Part shown: positions 48,662-58,135 of the stretch, in pieces | Layout: every line of letters starts with the position of its first letter | Numbering within the stretch: position 1 is the stretch's first letter | Source of the DNA: Pseudosporangium ferrugineum | Lineage (GTDB): Bacteria > Actinomycetota > Actinomycetes > Mycobacteriales > Micromonosporaceae | Assembly: GCF_003002065.1 (NCBI RefSeq) | Contig: NZ_PVZG01000023.1 | Coordinates: 34,985-98,984 of the forward strand | Direction of reading: 5' to 3' | Length of the DNA: 64,000 nucleotides | Position numbers and translations under genes: made by a program | Notes under the pieces: model-generated | Databases searched by the model: none | What the model was told of the DNA's origin: nothing | What the model saw: the letters and a program-made list of their open reading frames with translations, nothing else

Positions 48662-51600
48662 ATGGTGAGCAAGGCGGAGACGATCAACGTCGGCGTCCTG
48701 TCCACCGCCTTCGGCGGGCCGTACTTCGGTGAGCTGATGGCCGGGATGGCCAGGGAACTGACGATCGCCGGCGGCAAGATGATAGCGATCCAGACGGTCG
48801 ACGCCGGGACCATCGAGCAGGACTTCCCCGAACCGCCCCCCTTCCCGCACCACGTGGCCTGGGACCACGTGGGTGGCTTCGTCGTCGTCCTGAACGGCGT
48901 GAGCACCGACTACCTGCGGGCGGCCCGGGACAGCGGACGCCCCGTCGTCGTGATCAGTAACGTTCCGGCCGGCTTCGATTGCCCGGTCGTGGTGCCCGAC
49001 AACTTCGCCGGCACCCGCGCGGCGATCCAGCACCTCATCGACCATGGTCACACCCGGGTCGGGTTCGTCGGCTTCCCGGGAAACACGGACGTCCACGAGC
49101 GCATCCAGGCGTACCAGAAGACGATGGCCGACAACGGCCTGGCGGCGGACCCGGAGCTGTTGTTCGTCGTGGACGACATGCAGGAGGCGAGTGGGGAGCG
49201 CGCCGCGCGGATGATGCTCGAGCGGGGAATGCCGGCGACCGCGGTGCTGGCCGGCAACGACCGTAACGCCATCGGCCTGATCCAGGCGCTGACGAACGCC
49301 GGGATCGACCTGCCGGACCGCCTCGCGGTGATCGGATTCGACGACAACGAGGCCGGGGCCAGCATGATCCCCAGCCTGACGAGCGTGCGGCAGCCGTTGG
49401 AGGACATCGGCGCGCGCGCCGTGCGGTTGCTGATCCGCATGCGCGGCGGCGAGGAGGTCCCGTCCGGGAAGCACGTGTTGCCGACCGCGTTGACCGTTCG
49501 CGAGTCGTGCGGGTGCGCCGGCGTGGTGCGTACCGCGATCAAGGCGTTCGGGGCGGCCGACATCGCCGGCATCGCCCCGGACTCGGCGTCGAGCCTGCTG
49601 GCCCTGCTGGAGTCCCAGCCCGCGGGAATCCGTTACCTGACACACGGGGGCGATGTCGGGGGCTCGGCGGCCGCGATCGACGACGCGCTGAGGTGCGCCC
49701 TGGCGGGGACCGGCCGGCCGGGCGATCGAGACCTGCGCCCGAGCCTGGTCCCGCTCGCCGAGATGCTCCAGGACGGCGAGGGTCTCGCCGCGGTCGTGCG
49801 CGTGATCCGGCGACACGCATGGCAGTTGCAGTCCGGCGCGGGACTGGACAAGGATTTCGATGTCACCCGCCGGATGGAGGTGTGCCTGCAGGAGATCTTC
49901 CTGCTGCTGGCCCAGGCCCAGGTCATCCAGCTCTCCGTCCACACGAAGTCGATGATGAGCAGCCTGAGCACGCAGTATTCGGTCAGCCTCCAGTTGCTGC
50001 GCAGCCAGGAGAAGGACCCACGATCCCTGGGCTGGCTCCAGGTCACCGACGTACGAGCGGGCTGCCTGGGGCTATGGCCGGAACAGGAGCCGGTCTCCGG
50101 CGAACGGGCCTCGTTGACCGTTGTCGGACGTTTCGACCGCGAGGACGGCGGCACGGGCAGCCCGCACGAACTGGTGCCGATCACCGCCTTCCCGCCCGCG
50201 GAACTGGTGTCGCTGGCCGATGTCGCCGCCGACCACATGGTCTACATCGCTCACCTGAAGGTCGGCACGGGTGATTGGGGCATGCTGGCCGTCGTGGCGC
50301 GGATCCAGGCCTACGTCCGCGAGGGCCGCGAAACGATGAACCAGTGGGCGGCCCTGCTCAGCGTGGCCCTCGAACACGAGGCGCTGCTGAAGATGATGCG
50401 CGAGCAGGAGGAACACCTGCGTCGCGCCGCGCTGTACGACGAACTCACCGGGCTGCCGAACCGGGCGTACTTCCGCACCCGGCTCACCGCCGCGATGGCC
50501 CGCGCGAACCGACGCAGCGACTACCGGTACGCCGTCCTGATGCTCGACCTGGACGGCTTCAAGATCGTCAACGACAGCCTCGGCCACCACGCCGGCGATC
50601 AGCTCCTCCAGCAGGTGGCCACCAGGCTGACCACGACGCTGCGCTCCGTCGACACCGCCGCCCGCTTCGGCGGCGACGAATTCGCCATCCTGCTCGAGGA
50701 GATCGACGACAACACTCCGGTCACCGTCGCCGAACGTCTCCAGCGTGACCTGTCACAACCGCACCGTCTGGGCGACACCGAGGTGGTCGTCTCGGCCAGC
50801 ATCGGCATCACGGTCGGAGGGACCGAGTACGACGACACCGAAGCGATCGTGCGCGATGCCGACGTCGCCATGTACCAGGCCAAGACCCACGGCAAGCGGT
50901 CACACGCCATCTTCGACCCCGTCATGCACCGCGCCGCCACCGACCGCCTCACCATCGAGGGCGACCTTCGCAAGGCGCTGCAGCACCGCCAACTCGTCCT
51001 CTTCTACCAGCCCATCGTCGACCTCCGAACGCTGACCGTCATCGGCGCCGAGGCCCTGATCCGCTGGCGACACCCCACCCGCGGACTGGTGCCGCCGAAC
51101 GAGTTCCTCGGCGTCGCCGAGGAGTCGGGCCTCAGCCTCGGCATCGGCACGTGGGTGCTCGACGGATCCTGCCGGCAGATGCACCGTTGGGGTCTGCACC
51201 GCGGCGACGCCCGCCCGTTCAGGATGAGCATCAACGTCTCCAACCGGCAGTTCTGGCAGAGCACGCTGATCGAGGACGTCGACGAAACCCTGCGCGTCTA
51301 CGGCCTGAGCCCCGACCGCCTCGCCGTCGAAATCACCGAGGGCGTCATCATGGACGACGTCAAGGTCGCCTCCTCCATGCTCAGCGGCCTGAGAACGCTG
51401 GGCGTGCAGGTCCACATCGACGACTTCGGCACCGGCTTCTCCTCCCTCGAGGCCCTGCACGATCTGACCATCGACGCCTTCAAGGTCGACCGGTCGTTCA
51501 TCTCGCGCATCACGACCAGCTCGCGCGGCAAGGAACTGGTCCGCACGATCGTCACCATGGGCCTCAACCTCAACCTCGACGTCATCGCCGAGGGCATCGA

Positions 51601-51763
51601 AACGGACGAGCAACTCGATTTCGTCCGCGGGCTCGGATGCCCTCACGGCCAGGGCTACCTGTTCTCGCGCGCCGTGCCGGCCGACGAGTTCGCGAAGCTC
51701 CTGGCGCCGGGGGTCGCGATCCCCGGCGCGATCGATCGGCCGGACGAGCAGGCGTCGGGCTGA
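48662..51763 (+). CDS. LacI/PBP1-type sensor fused to GGDEF and EAL domains
   Basis: A 1033-residue c-di-GMP enzyme. Residues about 5-285 match a LacI/periplasmic-binding-protein type I sensor without its DNA-binding head (VGFVGFPGNTDVHERIQAYQ, AVLAGNDRNAIGLIQAL, LAVIGFDDNEAG). No signal peptide is seen, so sensing is cytosolic. A helical and GAF-like linker follows to about 590. The GGDEF domain carries the intact active site G670-F674 and an inhibitory-site motif R661-x-x-D664. The EAL domain has E797-A-L and the other catalytic motifs (ITEG, DDFGTGFSSLE, FKVDRSFI, EGIET), so both synthesis and hydrolysis look possible. The start is the ATG at 48662 or the GTG at 48665, after GGAGGG. Confidence 0.92.
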   Translation: MVSKAETINVGVLSTAFGGPYFGELMAGMARELTIAGGKMIAIQTVDAGTIEQDFPEPPPFPHHVAWDHVGGFVVVLNGVSTDYLRAARDSGRPVVVISNVPAGFDCPVVVPDNFAGTRAAIQHLIDHGHTRVGFVGFPGNTDVHERIQAYQKTMADNGLAADPELLFVVDDMQEASGERAARMMLERGMPATAVLAGNDRNAIGLIQALTNAGIDLPDRLAVIGFDDNEAGASMIPSLTSVRQPLEDIGARAVRLLIRMRGGEEVPSGKHVLPTALTVRESCGCAGVVRTAIKAFGAADIAGIAPDSASSLLALLESQPAGIRYLTHGGDVGGSAAAIDDALRCALAGTGRPGDRDLRPSLVPLAEMLQDGEGLAAVVRVIRRHAWQLQSGAGLDKDFDVTRRMEVCLQEIFLLLAQAQVIQLSVHTKSMMSSLSTQYSVSLQLLRSQEKDPRSLGWLQVTDVRAGCLGLWPEQEPVSGERASLTVVGRFDREDGGTGSPHELVPITAFPPAELVSLADVAADHMVYIAHLKVGTGDWGMLAVVARIQAYVREGRETMNQWAALLSVALEHEALLKMMREQEEHLRRAALYDELTGLPNRAYFRTRLTAAMARANRRSDYRYAVLMLDLDGFKIVNDSLGHHAGDQLLQQVATRLTTTLRSVDTAARFGGDEFAILLEEIDDNTPVTVAERLQRDLSQPHRLGDTEVVVSASIGITVGGTEYDDTEAIVRDADVAMYQAKTHGKRSHAIFDPVMHRAATDRLTIEGDLRKALQHRQLVLFYQPIVDLRTLTVIGAEALIRWRHPTRGLVPPNEFLGVAEESGLSLGIGTWVLDGSCRQMHRWGLHRGDARPFRMSINVSNRQFWQSTLIEDVDETLRVYGLSPDRLAVEITEGVIMDDVKVASSMLSGLRTLGVQVHIDDFGTGFSSLEALHDLTIDAFKVDRSFISRITTSSRGKELVRTIVTMGLNLNLDVIAEGIETDEQLDFVRGLGCPHGQGYLFSRAVPADEFAKLLAPGVAIPGAIDRPDEQASG

Positions 51764-51882
51764 TCCATTTCCGCCGAGGTGCTACGCGCCTCCGGAGACT
51801 CAGATTTCCACCCGGAACCGGAACCGATTCACCTGGCCCTGGTGCCGCGGCCCATCGGACGGCGTACAGCGTGGCGCTCACA

Positions 51883-51918
51883 GGTCCGGGCCGTCCCTTC
51901 GGCGGGCCGGCCCGGACC
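51883..51918. terminator. Hairpin between convergent genes
   Basis: GGTCCGGGCCG (51883-51893) and CGGCCCGGACC (51908-51918) are perfect 11-bp arms around 14 bases. The hairpin abuts the katG stop and lies downstream of the convergent GGDEF/EAL gene, so it likely terminates both. Confidence 0.65.
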
Positions 51919-51924
51919 CACGGG

Positions 51925-54213
51925 TCAGTCCAGGTCGTACCGATCGAGTTCCATGACCTTGGCCCAGGCGGCGACGAAGTCGGCGGCGAACTTCGCCCCG
52001 GCGTCGTCGCTCGCGTACACCTCGGCCAGTGCACGCAGCTCCGAGTTCGAGCCGAAGAGCAGGTCGACCCGGCTGCCGACCCACTTGACCTCACCGGTGG
52101 CCGGGTCGCGGCCCTCGAAAGCGGTTCCGTCGTCGGCGGTCCGCGTCCACATCGTGCCCGGGTCGAGCAGGTTGACGAAGAAGTCGTTGGTCAGTGTCCC
52201 GGGAGCATGGGTGAGCACGCCCTCCGGGGACTGCCGGTGGTTCGCACCGAGGACCCTCAGGCCGCCGATCAGGACGGTCATCTCGGGCGCGCTGAGGGTG
52301 AGCAGGTTCGCCCGGTCGACGAGCAGGAACTCGGCCGGCAGGCGATGGCCCTTGCCCAGGTAGTTGCGGAACCCGTCGGCGGTCGGCTCGAGCGGGGCGA
52401 ACGACTCGACGTCGGTCTGCTCCTGGGACGCGTCGGTGCGGCCCGGGGTGAAGGGCACCTCGACGGCGTGGCCGGCGACGGCCGCCGCCTTCTCGACGCC
52501 CGCGTTGCCCGCGAGGACGATCAGGTCGGCGAGCGAGACCTTCCGGCCGCCGGTCGCGGTCGCGTTGAAGGATGTCCGGAGGCCCTCGAGCGTACGCAGA
52601 ATGCTGTTCAGTTGATCGGGATCGTTGACCTCCCACGAGTTCTGCGGCTGCAGGCGGATGCGGGCCCCGTTGGCGCCGCCGCGCTTGTCGCTGCCGCGGA
52701 ACGTCGACGCCGACGCCCAGGCGGTCGAGACCAGTTGCGGGACAGTCAGGCCGGACGCGAGGATCTGGGCCTTGAGGGTCGCGGCGTCGGCGGCGTCGAT
52801 CAGCGGGTGGTCGACCGCGGGGAGCGGGTCCTGCCAGATCAACACCTCGGACGGGACCTCGGGGCCGAGGTAGCGGGCGAGCGGCCCCATGTCGCGGTGG
52901 GTCAGTTTGAACCAGGCGCGGGCGAACGCGTCCGCGAACTCTGCCGGGTCGTCCCTGAACCGCCGGGAGATCGGCTCGTAGATCGGGTCGACGCGCAACG
53001 CCAGGTCGGTCGTCAGCATGGTCGGCGCGTGCGTCTTGGCGGGGTCGTGGGCGTCCGGGACGGTGCCCGCCGCGGCGCCGTCCTTCGGCTTCCACTGGTT
53101 CGCGCCCGCGGGGCTCTTGCTGAGCTCCCACTCGTGTCCCAGCAGGATTTCGAAGAAGCTGTTGTCCCAGGTCGTCGGGGTGTTCGTCCAAGCGCCCTCG
53201 AGGCCGCTGGTGATGGTGTCGGCACCCTTGCCGGTGCGATAGGCGTTCTTCCAGCCCAGGCCCTGCTCCTCGAGCGGAGCGGCCTCGGGCTCGAGGCCGA
53301 CGTTGTCGGCCGGTCCGGCGCCGTGGGTCTTGCCGAAGGTGTGACCGCCGGCGATGAGGGCGACCGTTTCCTCGTCGTTCATCGCCATCCGGCTGAAGGT
53401 CTCGCGGATGTCGCGGGCCGCGCCGACCGGATCCGGGTTGCCGTTGGGCCCCTCCGGGTTGACGTAGATGAGACCCATCTGCACCGCTGCGAGCGGGTTC
53501 TCGAGATCCCGGTCGCCGGTGTAGCGCTCGTCGCCCAGCCAGCTGGTCTCGGGGCCCCAGTAGACGTCCTCGTCCGGCTCCCACACGTCCGGGCGCCCGC
53601 CGGCGAAGCCGAAGGTTTGCAGGCCCATGGACTCGAGCGCCACGTTACCGGCCAGGATCATCAGGTCGGCCCACGACAGGCTCTGACCGTACTTCTTCTT
53701 GACCGGCCAGAGCAGGCGGCGGGCCTTGTCGAGGTTGGCGTTGTCCGGCCAGCTGTTGAGCGGCGCGAAACGCTGCTGCCCGGCCCCGGCGCCACCGCGT
53801 CCGTCGCTGATCCGGTAGGTGCCGGCGCTGTGCCACGCCATCCGGACCATGAACGGGCCGTAGTGGCCGTAGTCGGCCGGCCACCAGTCCTGCGAGGTGG
53901 TCAGGACCTGCTCGATGTCCGCCTTGACGGCCGGCAGGTCGAGGGCCTTGAACGCCGCCGCGTAGTCGAAAGCGGCACCGAGTGGATTGGCCACCGCGGG
54001 ATTCTTGGCCAGGATCCTCAGGTTCAGCGTGTCCGGCCACCAGCTGCGGTTGCCGCCGCCCCGGACAGGCTCCGGCGCGCGGCCGTGCGCGACCGGGCAC
54101 TGCGACGTGGCACCCTCCCGCGCGTCGTGATCGATCGGCTCGTGCCCCTGCGACGGTACGGAGGCGCTTCCCTCGGTGGCGTCATGGACGATGGGGTCGT
54201 GGTTCTCGGACAT
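51925..54213 (-). CDS. katG: Catalase-peroxidase KatG
   Basis: A 762-residue bifunctional catalase-peroxidase, a haem enzyme degrading H2O2. Distal pocket R124-W127-H128 (VRMAWHSAGTYR), proximal H291 (AGGHTFGKTHG) and the Met-Tyr-Trp adduct residues W127, Y250 (GLIYVNPEG) and M276 (SRMAMND) are all present with correct spacing, so full catalase activity is expected. The C-terminal half is the usual degenerate duplicate domain. The ATG at 54213 follows GGGAAGGGAACC. An aquaporin gene ends 100 bp upstream on the same strand. No FurA gene is adjacent, unlike many actinobacterial katG loci. Confidence 0.97.
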   Translation of the reverse strand: MSENHDPIVHDATEGSASVPSQGHEPIDHDAREGATSQCPVAHGRAPEPVRGGGNRSWWPDTLNLRILAKNPAVANPLGAAFDYAAAFKALDLPAVKADIEQVLTTSQDWWPADYGHYGPFMVRMAWHSAGTYRISDGRGGAGAGQQRFAPLNSWPDNANLDKARRLLWPVKKKYGQSLSWADLMILAGNVALESMGLQTFGFAGGRPDVWEPDEDVYWGPETSWLGDERYTGDRDLENPLAAVQMGLIYVNPEGPNGNPDPVGAARDIRETFSRMAMNDEETVALIAGGHTFGKTHGAGPADNVGLEPEAAPLEEQGLGWKNAYRTGKGADTITSGLEGAWTNTPTTWDNSFFEILLGHEWELSKSPAGANQWKPKDGAAAGTVPDAHDPAKTHAPTMLTTDLALRVDPIYEPISRRFRDDPAEFADAFARAWFKLTHRDMGPLARYLGPEVPSEVLIWQDPLPAVDHPLIDAADAATLKAQILASGLTVPQLVSTAWASASTFRGSDKRGGANGARIRLQPQNSWEVNDPDQLNSILRTLEGLRTSFNATATGGRKVSLADLIVLAGNAGVEKAAAVAGHAVEVPFTPGRTDASQEQTDVESFAPLEPTADGFRNYLGKGHRLPAEFLLVDRANLLTLSAPEMTVLIGGLRVLGANHRQSPEGVLTHAPGTLTNDFFVNLLDPGTMWTRTADDGTAFEGRDPATGEVKWVGSRVDLLFGSNSELRALAEVYASDDAGAKFAADFVAAWAKVMELDRYDLD

Positions 54214-54313
54214 CGGTTCCCTTCCCGGGTTGCCGCTCTGCGGAGTCGCCGGTCCACGCCGCCAGGACGGGTCGTGGGATCCGTGCGTGGAGCGGGCGGC
54301 GATCAGAATTCGG

Positions 54314-55006
54314 TCAGACGTTGGCGGGGGCGGGATCGTTCGTGACGCCCTGGTGCCCTGCATCCAGCCGCGCGTTCGGCCGATCACCGGGATTGAGCGC
54401 CAGGAACAGGGCGCCGGCCGCGGAGCCGCCCACCAGCGCGGCAATGAGGTAGACCCAGATGCTGGACCAGGCGAACAGCCCCAGAACGGCGCCTCCGAGC
54501 GCTACCGCCGGGTTGAAGACGCCGCCGGATATGCCGCCGACGGTCGCTGCGCCGGCCATTACCGTCCCGCCGATGGCAAGCCCGTAGAACGAATTGTCGG
54601 GGTGGTCCCGACTGGTAGCCACGTTGAGGACCACATAGGCGAGCGCGAATGTGAATAGGCATTCGGCCAGCAGCGCCACCCCGATCGCACGGCCGGAGAG
54701 AGTCAACGTCGAGATCGGCGCCGGGTGCGTGATCCATCCGGCAGCGAGGGCAGCGAGGACACCCGCGGCCGCCTGAGCCACCACATACCCGGCCGCGTCG
54801 ACACGCGAGATCACCCCACGGACCAGGGCCGCGAGCGTCACCGCCGGGTTGAAGTGCGCGCCGGAGACATGCCCAGCGGCGTAGACCATCACGGTCAGCA
54901 CACCGCCGATGGCCAGCGGTGCGAGCGCGCTCATCTTGATCACCGCGATACCGACCGTCAGCACCAGGAAGAAGGTGCCGACGAACTCGGCCAGGAACTT
55001 CCGCAT
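54314..55006 (-). CDS. Aquaporin/MIP-family channel
   Basis: A 230-residue channel of the major intrinsic protein family: six membrane helices and the two half-helix NPA motifs, HFNPAVTLAAL (about 60-70) and VFNPAVALGGA (about 175-185). The residue after the second box and the overall length fit water-type aquaporins rather than glycerol facilitators, though specificity is uncertain. The ATG at 55006 is preceded by GGGAGA. katG lies 100 bp downstream on the same strand, so H2O2 permeation and detoxification may be linked (inference). The Wadjet operon is divergent. Confidence 0.92.
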   Translation of the reverse strand: MRKFLAEFVGTFFLVLTVGIAVIKMSALAPLAIGGVLTVMVYAAGHVSGAHFNPAVTLAALVRGVISRVDAAGYVVAQAAAGVLAALAAGWITHPAPISTLTLSGRAIGVALLAECLFTFALAYVVLNVATSRDHPDNSFYGLAIGGTVMAGAATVGGISGGVFNPAVALGGAVLGLFAWSSIWVYLIAALVGGSAAGALFLALNPGDRPNARLDAGHQGVTNDPAPANV

Positions 55007-55250
55007 CGTTTCTCCCACCCCAGGGAGGCGCAGGGAAAGGTGCACGACCATCGGCACCCCGGCCCGCGCCTCATATCCGACTTGGAGGTTTTTCCCCGTT
55101 TCCGGGGCACGAATTGAACCTAACCGGTATCGACGGCGGAGAATCTTACAAACCTCTGACGCCTGATGCGCGTCGCCGGCTCATCCGTCCAAGTGACCGC
55201 TCGCACACCGCGTCTGAGGGCGGTCGGGCCCTGACCGGTATCGTGGCCGC
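55007..55250. promoter_or_regulatory. Divergent aquaporin/Wadjet promoter region
   Basis: This 244-bp region holds TATCGT (55239-55244) six bases before the jetA ATG, a likely leaderless -10 element. The 10-mer ACCGGTATCG occurs twice, at 55123-55132 and 55234-55243, the second copy covering that -10. A small CCCCG-TTTC-CGGGG hairpin lies at 55094-55107. No regulator gene is present nearby. Confidence 0.5.
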
Positions 55251-56798
55251 ATGCCGGAACTGCGGGCCTCGTTCGGACTGGACGACTTCGGGGTCGATGA
55301 TCGCCTTCGGCTGTTCAGCTATGTCAATGCCGACAACCGGCTCGCGTACCTGTGGCTTCTGCGCGCCTTCGACGCTGCCCGATCGAGTTACCACGTCGTC
55401 CTGCACACGTCGGACGTGCAGGCGGCACTGGCCGGTCTTGCCGGGATCCACCGGGACTGCCCGGACCCCGCCGGGCTCGATCTGCCCCGGCTGCTGGACG
55501 CCCTCGTCGACTGGGGCGTGCTGGACCGCGGCCAGGACGGCACCCGGGCCGCCACGCTCGCCGAATACCGCAACCGGCATTCGGTCTACCAGTTCACCGA
55601 GGCCGGTTACCGCGCCCACCGAGCCGTCGAGTCCGTTCTCGCCGCCGGGCTGGACGACAGCACTCTGTCCCGCCTGGTCTTCGCCGACCTGCTCGCCGAC
55701 CTGAAGGCCCTTGCCACGGCGAACTCCGACGGTGACGCCGAGGAGGTCTACCGCAAGCTCAACCGCCTGGACCGGGCGCTGGCCGACGTCGCGGAACGCG
55801 CCGCCCGCTTCTATCACATGCTCGGCGACCTGAGCCGAACCCACGACATACGTCCGGAGGTCTTCCTCAGCCACAAGGACGCACTCCTCGCCCACCTGCG
55901 GGACTTCCACGACGAGCTGCAGCGGTACACACCGCGCCTGCGGGAGGCCGTGCACGAGGTCGAGGCGACCGGCCTGGATCGGATGATCGAGGCGGCGGCC
56001 GAAGCGGATGAGCGGCTGTTCGCGACACCGGTCGAACGCCTCGAGGACTGGCGCCGGCGCTGGAGCGGACTGCGCTCGTGGCTGGCGCCGGAAACCGACC
56101 GGCCCAGTGAGGCCGACCGGCTCTCCGGGGCGACGATGGCGGCGATCGGGGATGTGCTGGCGCTGCTGCGGCGTGTCACGGAGGCCCGCCGCGGTGGAGT
56201 GAGCCGGGAGTCCCAGTTGCGGCACCTGGCTGCCTGGTTCACCGGCGCCGGCTCCGACGAGGCCGCGCACGCCGTCTTCGACGTGGTGTTCGGGCTGGGC
56301 GCACCGAGACACGTCGGGGTGGCGTACGCCGATCCGGACGCGATCCCGGGACGGCTGTCCTGGTGGGAGGCGCCGGCGGTGGAGCTGTCCCGGACGCTGG
56401 TGCAGAGCGGCCGGATGCCCGGGCAGGGCAACGGCCGGATCGCCCGGATCGAACGGTCGGAAACCTCCCGCCGGGCTCTGCGGGAGCGGCAGGTCGCCGA
56501 GGAGCGCCGCCAGGCGGAGGCGGCCGCCGGCCTCATCGACGCGGAAACCCTCACCGAAGCGCAGGCCGGTGTGCTGCGCCGGCTGCTCGACATCGCGTTG
56601 GCGACCCGGCAGGCGGGCCGGCGGGAGACTCCGCTCGCGGCCGCCGCTTTCGGGGTACGCCTGACGCTCACCCCCTGCCCCGGAGGGTTCACCACGGTGC
56701 CCACCGAGTCGGGCAGGTTGCACATCGACGGCTTCGAACTGTCCGTGACGACGGCAGTGCACACTGCCGCGCGCCGGACCGGGACGGCGGCCGCGTGA
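55251..56798 (+). CDS. jetA: JetA, type II Wadjet kleisin-like subunit (DUF2397)
   Basis: A 515-residue protein of the DUF2397/TIGR02677 family, the JetA component of type II Wadjet. In Wadjet, JetA acts as the MukF-like kleisin that bridges the JetC ATPase dimer. Visible family features: the opening LRLFSYVNADNRLAYLWLLRAF (split here as LFSYVNADN and YLWLLRAF, residues about 22-45), winged-helix-like segments to about 140, long helices (about 150-260) and a C-terminal Arg/Glu-rich coiled stretch (ETSRRALRERQVAEERRQAE). First gene of a four-gene operon. The stop overlaps jetB by four bases (GTGA). Confidence 0.9.
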   Translation: MPELRASFGLDDFGVDDRLRLFSYVNADNRLAYLWLLRAFDAARSSYHVVLHTSDVQAALAGLAGIHRDCPDPAGLDLPRLLDALVDWGVLDRGQDGTRAATLAEYRNRHSVYQFTEAGYRAHRAVESVLAAGLDDSTLSRLVFADLLADLKALATANSDGDAEEVYRKLNRLDRALADVAERAARFYHMLGDLSRTHDIRPEVFLSHKDALLAHLRDFHDELQRYTPRLREAVHEVEATGLDRMIEAAAEADERLFATPVERLEDWRRRWSGLRSWLAPETDRPSEADRLSGATMAAIGDVLALLRRVTEARRGGVSRESQLRHLAAWFTGAGSDEAAHAVFDVVFGLGAPRHVGVAYADPDAIPGRLSWWEAPAVELSRTLVQSGRMPGQGNGRIARIERSETSRRALRERQVAEERRQAEAAAGLIDAETLTEAQAGVLRRLLDIALATRQAGRRETPLAAAAFGVRLTLTPCPGGFTTVPTESGRLHIDGFELSVTTAVHTAARRTGTAAA

Positions 56799-58120
56799 GG
56801 TTCGCCGCCGAAGTCTCCGATCTGGAGCTCGCCGACTATCAGCGCGCGGTCCGGCTCCTGCTGCGGCATCCGCTGATCACCTCGACCTGGCCGGACGAGA
56901 AGGCGCTGGCCCGGGTCCGCCGGTTCACCGCCGAGTTGCGCGGTGACCTGTCCGAGGCGTTCGGGTACCGGCTGGAGTTGCACGGCGCCACCGCGCGGCT
57001 GGTCCGCACCGCCGACCGGCTGGAGACGGACCGGCCCGCGGTGTCGCGCACCGGTCGCCCGTTCGACCGGCAGCGTTACGCCTATCTGTCGTTGTGCCTG
57101 GCGACGCTGGGCCGTGCCGGCATTCAGATCACGCTGAGCGAGCTGGCCGAGGCGGTGGCCGCCGACGCCGGCCGGATCAGCGGGCTGGGACTGGACCCGG
57201 ACATCGGCGCGGACCGGCGGGCGTTCGTCGACGCGGTCGCTTGGCTGGAGGAGCGGGGTGTGTTGCGGCTCGCCGACGGTTCCAGTTCGGCGTGGGCGAG
57301 CGATCCCGGCGCGGGTGAGGCCCTGTACGACGTCGCGCGTGACGCCGTGCTGGCACTGTTCCGGCCGCCCCGGGTGCTGCAGCACATCGAATCGGTGACC
57401 GCCCTGCTGGATCGCTCGCTGAGCAGCAGCGGCAACGCCGAGCGCCGGGCCGCCGCGCAGGCCGCCCGGCGTACGGTGCTGGAAAGGCCGGTCGTCTACT
57501 ACGACGACGTCTCCACCGAGATCGGCAATCATCTGCGCGGGCAGGCGCTGCCGGCCGACCTGTACCGGCTGACCGGCCTGCGCCTGGAGCGGCGGGCCGA
57601 GGGTGTGCTGCTGGTCGACACGGCCGGCTGGTCGGCGGAGCGGTTCCCGGGCACCGGCTCGGTAGCGCAGGCAGCCGTGCTGCTGGCCGTGGCGATCGCG
57701 GACCGGGTGTCCGATCCGGACGGTCGCAGGGCACGCCGCATTCCGGTGCCGGACCCGGCGGAGGCGCAGGAGAAGCTGATCGGCCAGGTCGACGCGGGGT
57801 TGCCGGCCGGCGTCCCGCTGGAATTCGGCGCACCGGAGACGGCGGCGGACCCGCCGCCTGCGGGCGAGAACGCGGAGCGGCGGCTGCCGTTGATCACCGA
57901 CAGCTTCCTGCGGGAGGCGACCGCGGAGATCCTGCAGCGGTACGGCTCGGCCTTCGGCGCCGCATGGCACGCCGATCCGGACCGGTTGCGCACCGAGGCG
58001 ATCGAGTTGCTCGCCCGGTTCGGCGCGGTGCTGACCGTGCCCGGCGGTGTGCTGGCCCGCCCGTTGATCGGCCGTTACCGCAACACGGTCGCGCAGGTCA
58101 AACAACGAACCCTCTTCTAG
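56795..58120 (+). CDS. jetB: JetB, type II Wadjet MukE-like subunit (DUF2398)
   Basis: A 441-residue protein of the DUF2398/TIGR02678 family. JetB is the MukE-like winged-helix partner that binds the JetA kleisin. Family-like segments include AVRLLLRHPLITSTWPDE (about 17-34), RQRYAYLSLCLATLGRAG (about 90-107), RPVVYYDDVSTE and the C-terminal RPLIGRYRNTVAQ. GTG start coupled to jetA by a GTGA overlap. Fifteen bases separate the stop from the TTG start of jetC. No enzyme active site is expected. Confidence 0.9.
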   Translation: MRFAAEVSDLELADYQRAVRLLLRHPLITSTWPDEKALARVRRFTAELRGDLSEAFGYRLELHGATARLVRTADRLETDRPAVSRTGRPFDRQRYAYLSLCLATLGRAGIQITLSELAEAVAADAGRISGLGLDPDIGADRRAFVDAVAWLEERGVLRLADGSSSAWASDPGAGEALYDVARDAVLALFRPPRVLQHIESVTALLDRSLSSSGNAERRAAAQAARRTVLERPVVYYDDVSTEIGNHLRGQALPADLYRLTGLRLERRAEGVLLVDTAGWSAERFPGTGSVAQAAVLLAVAIADRVSDPDGRRARRIPVPDPAEAQEKLIGQVDAGLPAGVPLEFGAPETAADPPPAGENAERRLPLITDSFLREATAEILQRYGSAFGAAWHADPDRLRTEAIELLARFGAVLTVPGGVLARPLIGRYRNTVAQVKQRTLF

Positions 58121-58135
58121 ATCGAGGACTCCGTC

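Noticed and set aside
55094..55107. Terminator CCCCG-TTTC-CGGGG upstream of the aquaporin
   Set aside because: It lies upstream of both divergent genes and the T run is on the wrong side for termination of either.
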